The notes under the pieces were generated by a model. The model ran no database searches and was not told where the DNA came from. It worked only from the letters and a program-made list of their open reading frames with translations. From Sporosarcina sp. P32b (lineage in GTDB: Bacteria; Bacillota; Bacilli; Bacillales_A; Planococcaceae): a DNA stretch of 34,022 bases. A program made the translations under genes and the position numbers. Positions 17,703 to 25,275 of the stretch are shown piece by piece (within the stretch, counting starts at the first letter, position 1; each line of letters starts with the position of its first letter). The DNA lies in assembly GCF_002743335.1 (NCBI RefSeq), contig NZ_PDZB01000028.1, positions 1 through 34,022 on the forward strand. The letters run 5' to 3'.

Positions 17703-19487
17703 TTAAATAATACGGTTCGCAATCTGTCGTAATTCTAAAAATGCATCTCGCAAATGATTTGTTAACTTCTGCGCATGATGTGCTTCATCCGCACCGGAGG
17801 AGATATTAATAGAAATCGATTGATCCAATAAAATATAAGCGAGTCCAAAACCACCTTCAACGACTGGGCCGAATATCCGATACTTTACATTGTCATACGC
17901 CATACCACTTGTCGAAATAAAATCATGACGCATTGTCAAATAACCAGTGTCGCTAAAGAGTGCAGGTCTATCCGTCATACCGAGGTCTTCCCCGTGCAAT
18001 GTATACATTTGCTCCAGGCCGTACATATGCCTTTCAACACCGAATCCTTTACGGCACCTGATGATTCGATCTGTATGAGCCGCGCTCGCCTTTTGCATCA
18101 AGTCATACAACACTTCATGACTCTCTTCACCGTTTTCTAGCGCTTTCACCAAGTCGACCTTTTCCATACTCGTCGCTCTCGCACATTCCGTTCTTCCTTC
18201 ATAAAATGCACGGACTGAAACAGGTTCATAAACGCTTCTACATGTGCCAAACGTTCTGTACTGTGCAATTTGTAAAGCCATATGGAAAAAAGCATCCGGA
18301 CTAATATTCATCTTTTTGATTTCATCTGAACCAAAACTATTGAAGATTGTCGTTTTAATAGAAAACTCTTTTTTGACTCTTGCATTCTCTTTTTCAAATC
18401 TCATTAACGACTTCTCCATCTCCGCAGATAATTCCCATTGTTGTTTTTCCATTAGAGTAGGTTCAGTCGTATATATTTTTTCAGGCTCATCACTTTCTAG
18501 GCCTTCATTTACATAGCTAATGACAGCAAATATCGTCGTACCATCAACCGATGAATGCTCAATGCTATAACCCAATTCACCTTTTGTAGTGAGGATTACT
18601 TGGATGGTTTTATCAAAGTATTTATTCGTTCCATTTAACATTAAATTCTCAATCGCTTCTTCTGAATTACTACTTTCTTCATCCATAGATAGGACAATGA
18701 GCGAATCCGCTATCGCTTGTAGATGATCTGCATTCACTTTAGATACGATGAGTTGATCATATATCTTCGCAGCTTCGTCTCTTTTCGCAGTTGTAAAAAT
18801 CCCTATGTTGGCGCCTTCACTTTGCTCTTCTTGAAAAGTTCTTTCAATAGCATGTGCGATTTCACTGCTTTGATACATTTCACCTTCACCATTCGTTACG
18901 TTCACTTTATACACATTTCTTTTATATAAAATAATGACATGGTTATTTCTTTTCTCGAATGCCGCTAGTCTAAATTCATCTCTTTCTACTCTTGGTATGC
19001 GAATGGACTTGAAAAACTTCTTATATTGACTCATATCTTGCGGTACACCATTTTTTACGACTGGCGCTACTTCCTCATCCATTATTAAATGATAGAATTC
19101 CGTGACTAAACGGCTTACCCTTCCCGCAAGTTCCGCACGCGTATATCGATTTTCATGCTGTTTATTATCTAATAAAATATTAAAATGCATGCCCGTTGGC
19201 AAAGGTTCACGGAATTTTAGATACATATCATCCCATAAAGGCTTTAGCCAACTACCTTCCATTTTGCCATCCAATTCGCATAGTTTTTTTTGAAGTTTTT
19301 CTGCGTCTCCATCCACTTTGAAGAAATGGTTCACAACCTTCGTAGTTTCTTCAAGTTGTTCATCGTTTACAAGAGGTTCAACCCATTCAAGAAGTTTCTC
19401 TTTTGTATTCGTTAATGGCGGTATGGGTAAAGATGGTAATTCATTTTTATAAGCAAATGTCTTTTTTATAATAATTAGTCCCTTCAT
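17703..19487 (-). CDS. Choline/carnitine O-acyltransferase family protein
   Basis: This 594-residue protein belongs to the choline/carnitine acyltransferase family (PF00755), which moves acyl groups between CoA and carnitine or choline. Seen here: the N-terminal LPSLPIPPLTNTKEKLLEW signature (about 15-33), the catalytic-His motif EHSSVDGT with His311, the LQIAQYRTFGTCRSVYEPVS segment, and YEGRTECARATS, the carnitine/CoA-binding signature. Length matches the eukaryotic enzymes (about 600-650). There is no signal peptide, so it is cytoplasmic. The family is mainly eukaryotic and sparse in bacteria. The start is uncertain: ATG at 19487 has a poor ribosome binding site, while AAGGGAC within the listed N-terminus would suit an ATT/ATA start about 15 bp later. 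The substrate is unknown. Confidence 0.85.
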   Translation of the reverse strand: MKGLIIIKKTFAYKNELPSLPIPPLTNTKEKLLEWVEPLVNDEQLEETTKVVNHFFKVDGDAEKLQKKLCELDGKMEGSWLKPLWDDMYLKFREPLPTGMHFNILLDNKQHENRYTRAELAGRVSRLVTEFYHLIMDEEVAPVVKNGVPQDMSQYKKFFKSIRIPRVERDEFRLAAFEKRNNHVIILYKRNVYKVNVTNGEGEMYQSSEIAHAIERTFQEEQSEGANIGIFTTAKRDEAAKIYDQLIVSKVNADHLQAIADSLIVLSMDEESSNSEEAIENLMLNGTNKYFDKTIQVILTTKGELGYSIEHSSVDGTTIFAVISYVNEGLESDEPEKIYTTEPTLMEKQQWELSAEMEKSLMRFEKENARVKKEFSIKTTIFNSFGSDEIKKMNISPDAFFHMALQIAQYRTFGTCRSVYEPVSVRAFYEGRTECARATSMEKVDLVKALENGEESHEVLYDLMQKASAAHTDRIIRCRKGFGVERHMYGLEQMYTLHGEDLGMTDRPALFSDTGYLTMRHDFISTSGMAYDNVKYRIFGPVVEGGFGLAYILLDQSISINISSGADEAHHAQKLTNHLRDAFLELRQIANRII

Positions 19488-19519
19488 GATGCATTTTTAA
19501 GCGATTATCATTTTCACGC

Positions 19520-19556
19520 TAAAAAGAAGATCGGGTGTCCAATCTTCTTTTCGAGC
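19520..19556 (-). terminator. Terminator-like hairpin upstream of the acyltransferase gene
   Basis: A perfect 10-bp stem AAAAGAAGAT/ATCTTCTTTT has a 10-base loop and a further T on the minus strand. It probably ends read-through from the lipoprotein gene and Repeat A to its right; an attenuator role for the acyltransferase gene is also possible. Confidence 0.6.
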
Positions 19557-19596
19557 CATTTATTTAGTATAACACGAAAGAGAATCGCATAATAAA

Positions 19597-19660
19597 GGTA
19601 CCTGCGCAGGGAAATTTTATGAATGGTTAAGCATTCACGTAGGTTTCTCACACAGGTACC
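19597..19660 (+). repeat. Repeat A, full copy
   Basis: Somewhat diverged on the left side (GGTACCTGCGCAGGGAAA) with an intact right arm TTTCTCACACAGGTACC. It lies 23 bp beyond the stop of the lipoprotein gene. Confidence 0.9.
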
Positions 19661-19683
19661 TTTATTTAAAAAAGAACGTCTAT

Positions 19684-20202
19684 TTACATTTTTGAATAGA
19701 TATCCTTCATTTTGTTTTCGAATTCCATATACTTCGTTTCATACCCTTCAAGATGTTCGCCGCTTGTCCCAAACTTCTCAATTAGTTCTGCTGCGGCCGT
19801 CTTTAGTTCTTCGAAGTCTTCAGTCATGCCAAGTTCTTCAATTTGTTCGTGGAAATATCCGATATACGTAATGGTCGATTCAGCAAGAAATTGTTCAGCA
19901 TGCGCGAATCTCTCTCGATAGTCGGAGCCCTCTTTCATGTCATTTACGGAGCTTTCAACAAAACTTTTCACGCTTGAAAATTCCGAGAAGAATGCTTCTT
20001 CGAGGTCTTCGGTTTCTTCATTGGATTCGTTGACCATTGGTGGACGTTCCATTACTTCAACTTTTGACTCATTGTCTTGTGCCGGTTCGACTTGTTGCAT
20101 TGGTAAATCGTCTTGCTTCGTTTCTTCGTCATCCGTTCCACAACTCGCTAACAATAGCCCAAGGATAACAAACGATCCCAATGCACCATTCATCTTTTTC
20201 AA
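19684..20202 (-). CDS. Small lipoprotein, function unknown
   Basis: This 172-residue lipoprotein has a signal peptide with lipobox LLASC (Cys about 21). It then has an acidic, disordered linker rich in Glu/Asp/Gln (about 24-65) and a helical C-terminal domain of about 100 residues (SSVKSFVESSVNDM... to KDIYSKM). No family is recognised. The start is TTG at 20202 with GGGGAG 8-9 bp upstream. It is a single gene flanked on both sides by Repeat A copies. Confidence 0.75.
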   Translation of the reverse strand: MKKMNGALGSFVILGLLLASCGTDDEETKQDDLPMQQVEPAQDNESKVEVMERPPMVNESNEETEDLEEAFFSEFSSVKSFVESSVNDMKEGSDYRERFAHAEQFLAESTITYIGYFHEQIEELGMTEDFEELKTAAAELIEKFGTSGEHLEGYETKYMEFENKMKDIYSKM

Positions 20203-20255
20203 TTCAAACTCCCCTTCCCTTTTTACTTTATCCTAACATATTCCTTGATATGAAA

Positions 20256-20319
20256 AACACCTGCGCACGAAACTCTCATGAATGGTTAAACATTCATGTT
20301 TGTTTCTTACACAGGCACC
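20256..20319 (+). repeat. Repeat A, full copy beside AIM24 copy 1
   Basis: Ends 29 bp from the AIM24 stop codon. The equivalent position beside the second AIM24 gene also has an A copy (29075-29138), and the sequence between repeat and gene is partly conserved (CGAATTTATTGAAG). Confidence 0.9.
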
Positions 20320-20348
20320 TTATTTTAATAGAATCTAGTATTCCGAAT

Positions 20349-21110
20349 TTATTGAAGGAACGGCGCCATTAATACTTTTCCTGTTCCGCGGTAGACATTT
20401 ACCAATCCTTCGCCTGAAGCCGCTGAACCCATAAGTGTTTTCCCAGAGCGTTCGACAGTAAATTCTAACCCGCCTGACCAAGCAATCGCCATATTCCCAT
20501 CGATTTTCAACTCATCATTTTCTAACTCGATTTCGATAAGTTCCTCTCTTGCTACGGAAGATTCCAGTGCAATCGTTCCTTTACCGGTAAGTCCCAGATT
20601 GAAAAGACCTTCCCCACCGAGTGCAGCAGAAGAAAGATTGGAGCGCATCACGGCCTTATGTTTTAATCCTGAATCACAAGCTAAAAAGAGTCCGTCTTCA
20701 ATGACGAGTGACTGATCCCACTCGTCTACATCCAGTAGCAAAATATGCTTGTACGTTGGTTCTAACACAAGTGTACCGGTTCCTGTGTACTCCGGTTTGA
20801 TGCTCGATTCCTTGGTCATTTTGCCCCTTATCGTTTTTCCAATAAAGTCTCCTACGCCCTTAAGGCCAGTCGTCGCTTTCACATCTCCGGCCATCCACTG
20901 CATGGCCCCTGCCTGAATCGTAATGTTTGATTGACTGACATCGCAAACTAGCTGTCTTCTTCTTACATTCATCTCAGAAGCATAATATGCCGATTGGGCC
21001 GTCGCATGACCGATACTTAACTCTCTTTGAAACTCTACTACTTTAAAAGGGCCTAGCTCCTCCCTGACTTTTACATTCTCATTATCTTCAAAGTTTTTAA
21101 TCGTAAACAG
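20349..21110 (-). CDS. AIM24-family protein, copy 1 (probable CTG start)
   Basis: This protein is about 253 residues if read from CTG at 21110. It belongs to the AIM24/TIGR00266-like beta-rich family, whose bacterial members have no settled function. Recognised from AGAMQWMAGDV and the glycine-rich repeats AALGGEGLFNLGLTG and SGEGLVNVYRGTGKVLMAP. The first ATG in frame (20972) would remove about 46 conserved residues (FTIKNFEDNENVKVREELG...) that are present in the second copy as well. Those residues are open only back to a TAG, and no ATG, GTG or TTG precedes them; CTG lies right before the expected second residue, with GGGCG upstream. A TATAAT box at 21160-21165 fits this start. Almost identical to 29168-29929. 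Confidence 0.82.
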   Translation of the reverse strand: MFTIKNFEDNENVKVREELGPFKVVEFQRELSIGHATAQSAYYASEMNVRRRQLVCDVSQSNITIQAGAMQWMAGDVKATTGLKGVGDFIGKTIRGKMTKESSIKPEYTGTGTLVLEPTYKHILLLDVDEWDQSLVIEDGLFLACDSGLKHKAVMRSNLSSAALGGEGLFNLGLTGKGTIALESSVAREELIEIELENDELKIDGNMAIAWSGGLEFTVERSGKTLMGSAASGEGLVNVYRGTGKVLMAPFLQ

Positions 21111-21150
21111 AATAATCGCCCACTTTCTGATTTTCTAATTTGGTTGCAAG

Positions 21151-21167
21151 GTTATGGTAATTATAAC
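21151..21167 (-). promoter_or_regulatory. Minus-10 region with inverted repeat, AIM24 copy 1
   Basis: GTTATAATTACCATAAC on the minus strand contains TATAAT (21160-21165) inside a GTTAT/ATAAC inverted repeat. The same 17 bp stand before the second copy at 29967-29983, and homology ends just upstream of it. The inverted repeat overlapping the minus-10 may be an operator. Confidence 0.5.
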
Positions 21168-21186
21168 ATGAGAGTGTACTTAATCA

Positions 21187-21252
21187 GAAAAAAACCTGTA
21201 CAGCATATCACTTCAACACGAAAAAATTGCATGGAAGTTATATGTGTACAGG
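21187..21252 (-). terminator. Terminator of the alcohol dehydrogenase remnant
   Basis: A long imperfect stem, CCTGTACA (21195-21202) with TGTACAGG (21245-21252), extends inward through ACTTC/GAAGT and is followed on the minus strand by a run of seven T. It lies 13 bp after the stop. Confidence 0.75.
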
Positions 21253-21264
21253 CTAGCTGTTCAA

Positions 21265-21663
21265 TTATTGAATCGTAATCACAATTTTACCTTTTGCATG
21301 ATGCGTTGCACTTAAATCATGTGCTTCACGCAATCCCTTTTCGGTTAACGAGAACGTATGAATGAGAACCTTATCACCTTTTTTCACTTGCCCAAAGTCA
21401 ACAAGGCATTGCCAAGCCGTTAAACCTGCCAACGGAACGGACGCTGCCTTTTCAAAGCTAAGATGATCTGGCTTGAATGCCACTAATTCCTCATCGACCA
21501 CCACATACTCGCTGTATGTTCCATTCTCCATGGCTGGACGCGCGAATACTGCATCTCCTTTTTTGAACTGCGTAACCTGACTTCCAACTTCACTAATGAT
21601 TCCTGTTGCATCCCAACCTAAAATTAACGGAAACTCAAAAGGCATGGCGTCTTTCAAATACAC
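21265..21663 (-). pseudogene. Zinc-type alcohol dehydrogenase/quinone oxidoreductase, internally deleted
   Basis: This 132-residue remnant belongs to a medium-chain dehydrogenase/reductase of the quinone oxidoreductase type. It keeps most of the GroES-like catalytic domain (ILGWDATGIISEVGSQVTQF, VFARPAMENGTYSEYVV, LAGLTAWQCL, KKGDKVLIH). It then jumps in frame to the family C-terminus (LTEKGLREAHDL...GKIVITIQ), losing about 130-150 residues that include the whole NAD(P)-binding Rossmann fold. The first 40 or so residues of the normal protein are also absent. AAGGAG is still present near the 5' end (TTG at 21657 would fit). It cannot bind the cofactor and should be inactive as an oxidoreductase. 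Confidence 0.8.
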
Positions 21664-21765
21664 TCCTTCTAATTAGTACTCTTGAATAATTTTGATTACT
21701 TGTGCTTTCTATATTATATACCCTGAATCATTTATCTCAATCGAAGGAGCGAATGGATGGTAAAA

Positions 21766-21829
21766 GGCACCTGTGCATGAAACTTTTATGATTGTTTAAA
21801 CATTCATGATTGTTTCCTGCACAGGTGCC
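21766..21829 (+). repeat. Repeat A, full copy
   Basis: Ends are GGCACCTGTGC and GCACAGGTGCC, a paired (compensatory) A-to-G/T-to-C change relative to GGTACC that keeps the terminal stem. It lies in the roughly 510-bp gene-free stretch between the dehydrogenase remnant and the IS element, which is made largely of repeats. Confidence 0.92.
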
Positions 21830-21862
21830 ATATTTATTTTCTGTTTCCCATTTTCTACTACA

Positions 21863-21897
21863 CGAATTGTGTGGAAGTTGTGTGGGGACCTGGTACC
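21863..21897 (+). repeat. Repeat B, right half
   Basis: CGAATTGTGTGG, then TTGTGTGGGGACCTGGTACC. Left half missing. Confidence 0.75.
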
Positions 21898-21972
21898 GTC
21901 TTTTAATGTTTAATTCCAGAGTTAGCAGCGATCGGATAACCGAGGCAGATCAGAAATCTACTTGAAAACACA

Positions 21973-22034
21973 GTTGCCTGTGCATTAAACTTTCATGATT
22001 GTTTAAACATTCACGTTTGTTTCGCACAGGTATC
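21973..22034 (+). repeat. Repeat A, full copy
   Basis: GTTGCCTGTGCATTAAAC at left, CACGTTTGTTTCGCACAGGTATCC at right; near consensus in the centre. Confidence 0.88.
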
Positions 22035-22052
22035 CTTTTAAGGTGTTGGAAA

Positions 22053-22120
22053 GGTGCCAGGTACGTACACAACTTCAGTTCGATTTGGAATTGTTTCCGA
22101 ATTGTGTATGGACCTGGTAC
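22053..22120 (+). repeat. Repeat B, full copy
   Basis: Arms GGTGCCAGGTACGTACACAA and TTGTGTATGGACCTGGTAC. A further degenerate right arm (GTGTGGGGAACTGGTGC) follows at 22130-22146. This A-B cluster lies just before the IS3 insertion site. Confidence 0.88.
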
Positions 22121-22225
22121 TTTATTTCAGTGTGGGGAACTGGTGCTTTTTTCGTTATGAATTTTAAAGGTACCTGTAGTCAAGCCCCTTAAAAATGGAC
22201 ACGAAGGTTTATATAGAATTGTGTG

Positions 22226-23131
22226 TTATGCACTTTTCAAATAGCTAGCCAAGAATGCTTCAGGAGACAAATAGCCTAAGCGTTTTTGGCTACGTATTTC
22301 TTTGTAGTATGTAATGAACTTTGGAATGGCTTCCTCAAGAAGCGTTGGTGTTTCAATTGGATAATGATATGGTATCTCAGTTTTAAAATGTGAAAAAAAG
22401 CTTTCAATTACGGCGTTATTCCAACAGTTTGCTTTTCGGGACATGCTTGGGATAAAATCAAGTTCTTTTGATAACTGATTGTAACGATGGGACCGATAAG
22501 AGTTTCCTCGATCTGTATGAAGAATCACTCCAGAGAGGTCTTTTAGATTTCGTTCTTTCATTGCATTGCGAATCGACTTTTCCATCGTCTCATTATTGGA
22601 AGTACGTCCTATCACGACTCCAATTGGATTTCGGTCATATAAATCCATTATGGCGGATACAAAAACTTTTTCATCCCCCCTAATGAATTCAGTTACGTCC
22701 ATCACCCATTTACAGTTAGGAAGCAGGGCATTAAAATCGCGGGCAAGTAAATTAGGATAAATATAGCCAGTTGCTTTAGATCTGTTTTCTTTTGTATATT
22801 TTTTCCGTCGGATCTTGGAGCGTATATTCAATTCCTTCATGAGACGGGCCACACGTTTATGATTAATAATATAATTAGCTGCACGAAGTACACCTGAAAT
22901 TCGCTTTGCCCCACAGGTGCCGCGATTCTGTTTAACAATCTTTTTAATCTCTACAATATCTTCTTTGTCACGACTGGATGCTTCTTTTTTGGGCCGCTTT
23001 AAATAAGCATAATAACCGCTTCTGGATACGCCTATTGCCTTGCATAATTGCTTTACCGTGTAAACCTTTCTCAGGGCTGTTATCGCTTCGTATGCCTTTT
23101 GTTTTCCTTCTCCTTGAGAAAGGCTTGGAAC
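22226..23131 (-). CDS. IS3-family transposase OrfB (frameshifted product)
   Basis: Catalytic part of the transposase, about 301 residues when counted from the frameshift site at 23131. It has a helix-turn-helix-like N-terminal part (TVKQLCKAIGVSRSGYYAYL), then the DDE integrase core: Asp in WVMDVTEF, Asp in LHTDRGN, and Glu in NNAVIESFFSHFKTE, all present. It ends RLGYLSPEAFLASYL as usual in IS3/IS150-like OrfB. The reading frame has no stop from 23131 to the terminal TAA, and no obvious independent start is needed because expression should occur by -1 frameshifting from orfA. It appears active. Confidence 0.93.
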   Translation of the reverse strand, partial: VPSLSQGEGKQKAYEAITALRKVYTVKQLCKAIGVSRSGYYAYLKRPKKEASSRDKEDIVEIKKIVKQNRGTCGAKRISGVLRAANYIINHKRVARLMKELNIRSKIRRKKYTKENRSKATGYIYPNLLARDFNALLPNCKWVMDVTEFIRGDEKVFVSAIMDLYDRNPIGVVIGRTSNNETMEKSIRNAMKERNLKDLSGVILHTDRGNSYRSHRYNQLSKELDFIPSMSRKANCWNNAVIESFFSHFKTEIPYHYPIETPTLLEEAIPKFITYYKEIRSQKRLGYLSPEAFLASYLKSA

Positions 23132-23430
23132 TTTTTTAAGATTTCAATCTCCGTTAACAGTTCATTGTATTTCTTTTCAATTTCTTGAAGCCGCTTGAGC
23201 TCATCTCTTAATTGGTCTCTCGGAACTTTTGGGGTTTTTACGAAAGGGCGCAAGCCCTCCACTCCCTTTTCTTTATAGATACGAATCCAATTAGAAATGG
23301 AGTTGACGTGAATTTGATGCTCAGCAGCAATATCAGTTTTTGGTCGATTCTCTTCTAAGACTTCTTTAACGATTGTGCATTTCTGTTCAAAAGATAATAT
23401 CCTTTTCCTACCCTTTTTTATAAATTCCAA
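23080..23430 (-). CDS. IS3-family transposase OrfA
   Basis: This 116-residue DNA-binding protein is started at TTG 23430, which has GGGGGGTG 6 bp upstream; the ORF is open further to 23460, but that start has no ribosome binding site. It has a helix-turn-helix (DIAAEHQIHVNSISNWIRIY, about 31-50), then a leucine-zipper coiled coil (LRDELKRLQEIEKKYNELL). The slippery heptamer A-AAA-AAG lies at 23131-23137 in the correct phase, allowing a -1 shift that fuses it to OrfB. Confidence 0.92.
   Translation of the reverse strand: MEFIKKGRKRILSFEQKCTIVKEVLEENRPKTDIAAEHQIHVNSISNWIRIYKEKGVEGLRPFVKTPKVPRDQLRDELKRLQEIEKKYNELLTEIEILKKFQAFLKEKENKRHTKR
23131..23137 (-). promoter_or_regulatory. Programmed -1 frameshift site (AAAAAAG)
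   Basis: In the orfA frame the codons are TTA AAA AAG, so A-AAA-AAG is in the X-XXY-YYZ phase. After slipping back by one base, the frame joins the open orfB frame beginning GTT CCA. Confidence 0.85.
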
Positions 23431-23503
23431 AATGAACACCCCCCATAACAATATTTTCATACAATTATAACATCTGTTGTGTCCATTTTAAGGGGGTCGA
23501 CTA

Positions 23504-23555
23504 CTGTGCACCACACAAATCAGACGCTATTCTGAATTGTGTGATTCATAGGTAG
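23504..23555 (+). repeat. Repeat remnant interrupted by the IS
   Basis: TGTGCACCACACAA and a B-like core CTATTCTGAATTGTGTG. With the GGTACC left of the IS (22170-22174) it forms a single interrupted element. Confidence 0.6.
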
Positions 23556-23643
23556 TGTATTTAATTGCGTGGCGCACAGGAACTTCTTTCTACGAACTTA
23601 ATATATTGCCTCGGAGAAAGATGTGCTATGCGTGTGTGTATTT

Positions 23644-24807
23644 TCATGAGTGGTTACTCCATTTATACAGTACTCTTTCTGCTATATATTTAATAAGTGA
23701 TAATTCTTTTTTAATTATTTCATCATTAAGATTAGGTATGAAATTAGCATCTTTAGGTGCCTCTTTTGAATGGACTAACGAACACCTTATTGAGTAAATT
23801 CTTGTTGCTACTGATTCAACAAGTTCCGTAGCTTCCAAAGGAATAAGCGCAGGATATTTCTTTGAAGGTTCGGTATACTGTTTACCTCTGCTAACGATTT
23901 CTTCAAGCCATGACCCTATTTCTGATTCAGTTATCGTGTTAGTTAAAATGTGTTTCACTACTAATAGTTCGTTGGGTTTAGCAAACCTTGCATCGTTAAT
24001 GGCTCTTATATAGAAAAATTCAAGAACCTGATAATATGCTAAATATTTATGTCTCGGTATCTTAGTATAATTGGCAAAGTTAAAATATCTTAACGGGATT
24101 TCTTCGAATTCATTATCACTCATTTCTAAAATAACTCTAGACGTAACTCCTTTTAATTTGCTTTCATTTTCAAATCTTGACATCTTGAAACCAAAGTCTA
24201 GATTGATATTACATTCAAATAAAATATGTTCAACGAATTTATAAAATTGCTCTGTATTTTCAAAAAAACTATCATTCCAGATTTGTAGAGTAATATCTTT
24301 CTCATTGTTTCTTGCATGCTCTATCGAACCATAATCTTCTACAATGTATTGATCAAAAAATGTTTGCCAAAAAAGATCGCTCATTTGACCAATATGTCCT
24401 ATGACTTCTCCGCCCTTCTCTAATGTTATGCCACCTACTTGTACATAATCATAGCCTTTAATTAACATTTTCTTGGTTGTTTCATCAGCAAATTCAAGCA
24501 GCACCTCATAATAATTGCCACAATATGCAGTTGAAGTGTCATATCTGAAATAGCAATAATACATTGCAGGAGTCGCGTGTTTCATGATTGCGTCAAACAA
24601 GTATATATCATCTGAAGCAGTGATGCTCGAAGACACTTTTTTTACTACTTCAACCTGTTCAGACAAAATGCTTTCTAACTTAGGTTCAATTTCAATTCCA
24701 TAATAATTTCTAAAAAAATTCCTGTAATCTTCCACATTCCATGTTTTTATCCATTCCTCTAGTCGCTCATTTTCTATATTTCTGTGTCCGTATATACCAC
24801 CATCCAT
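23644..24807 (-). CDS. Protein with C-terminal HEPN-like motif, function unknown
   Basis: This 387-residue protein has no signal peptide or membrane segment. The start is ATG at 24807, 8 bp after AAGGAG; a longer GTG start at 24816 would overlap that site. Residues 1-240 form an unrecognised, aromatic-rich domain. The C-terminal part (about 250-387) is helical and contains RCSLVHSKE at 341-349, an Arg-x4-His motif of the kind found in HEPN RNases and ApeA-like HEPN proteins. HEPN proteins often act in phage defence or toxin systems, so that role is suggested, not shown. It lies alone between the IS3 element and a Repeat A/B pair, in AT-rich DNA. Confidence 0.65.
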   Translation of the reverse strand: MDGGIYGHRNIENERLEEWIKTWNVEDYRNFFRNYYGIEIEPKLESILSEQVEVVKKVSSSITASDDIYLFDAIMKHATPAMYYCYFRYDTSTAYCGNYYEVLLEFADETTKKMLIKGYDYVQVGGITLEKGGEVIGHIGQMSDLFWQTFFDQYIVEDYGSIEHARNNEKDITLQIWNDSFFENTEQFYKFVEHILFECNINLDFGFKMSRFENESKLKGVTSRVILEMSDNEFEEIPLRYFNFANYTKIPRHKYLAYYQVLEFFYIRAINDARFAKPNELLVVKHILTNTITESEIGSWLEEIVSRGKQYTEPSKKYPALIPLEATELVESVATRIYSIRCSLVHSKEAPKDANFIPNLNDEIIKKELSLIKYIAERVLYKWSNHS

Positions 24808-24847
24808 CGATATCACTCCTTATAACTGGTATGGTAAATTAATAAAA

Positions 24848-24911
24848 GGTACCTGTGCATGAAACTTTCATGATTGTTTAAACATTCACGTTTGTTTCTC
24901 ACACAGGTACC
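24848..24911 (+). repeat. Repeat A, consensus copy
   Basis: Essentially the consensus: GGTACCTGTGCATGAAAC...GTTTCTCACACAGGTACC with central TGTTTAAACA. It lies 5' of the HEPN-like gene and 32 bp before a B copy. Confidence 0.95.
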
Positions 24912-24942
24912 TTATTCTAGTACCTTAGTTTAATTTAAAGAT

Positions 24943-25011
24943 AGTACCAGGTCCTCACACAGCTCTAGTTCAATTCGGAATTGTTTCCAAATTGCGTGTG
25001 TACCTGGTACC
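24943..25011 (+). repeat. Repeat B, full copy fused to the group II intron fragment
   Basis: Arms AGTACCAGGTCCTCACACA and TGCGTGTGTACCTGGTACC with core CAATTCGGAATTG. The intron reverse-transcriptase frame runs straight into its right arm. Confidence 0.9.
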
Positions 25012-25275
25012 TGCTTTTAAAATATAGGTTCTCCTGACAGGAACAGGCTTGTAAGCATTCCTTTTCATTCGCTTCACCAAATCCGCAATATTTTCTTCTA
25101 GATTTTCGGCATACTCTTCTTTGGTAACCCTTTCGATTCCAGTAGCTTTTCCAGAAGGGAGCTCGTGATGGCACTGGATAAGACTTTCCTCATTAATCAA
25201 ATGTGTAATTGACGTGAATTTCATTTTCGGATTCGTCTTTGCCAATTCTGCTATCCTTATCAGTTTCGTTTCCAT
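24970..25275 (-). pseudogene. Group II intron reverse transcriptase, truncated N-terminus
   Basis: About 90 genuine residues of a group II intron RT/maturase (HELPSGKATGIERVTKEEY, ENIEDL-type region, PVPVRRTYI), normally 400-600 residues long. After YILKAGT the frame enters Repeat B and ends 11 residues later. RTs of this type continue YIPKAG-x-x-K-x-RPLGIP, so the break falls at a GGTAC shared by the RT gene and the repeat, as expected from short-homology recombination. No catalytic motifs (YADD) remain. ATG with AGAGG upstream. Confidence 0.85.

Larger units (their letters stand above)
22177..23503 (-). mobile_element. IS3-family insertion sequence, intact
   Basis: A 1327-bp element. Imperfect terminal inverted repeats start TAGTCAAGCCCCTTAAAAA at the left and TAGTCGACCCCCTTAAAA at the right (read inward), sharing TGGACAC further in. 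A 3-bp direct repeat CTG flanks it (22174-22176 and 23504-23506). It carries orfA and orfB in the minus-strand orientation with a canonical frameshift site. Removing it and one CTG restores AAAGGTACCTGTGCACC, the start of a Repeat A/B type element, so the IS hit a repeat. Confidence 0.9.
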
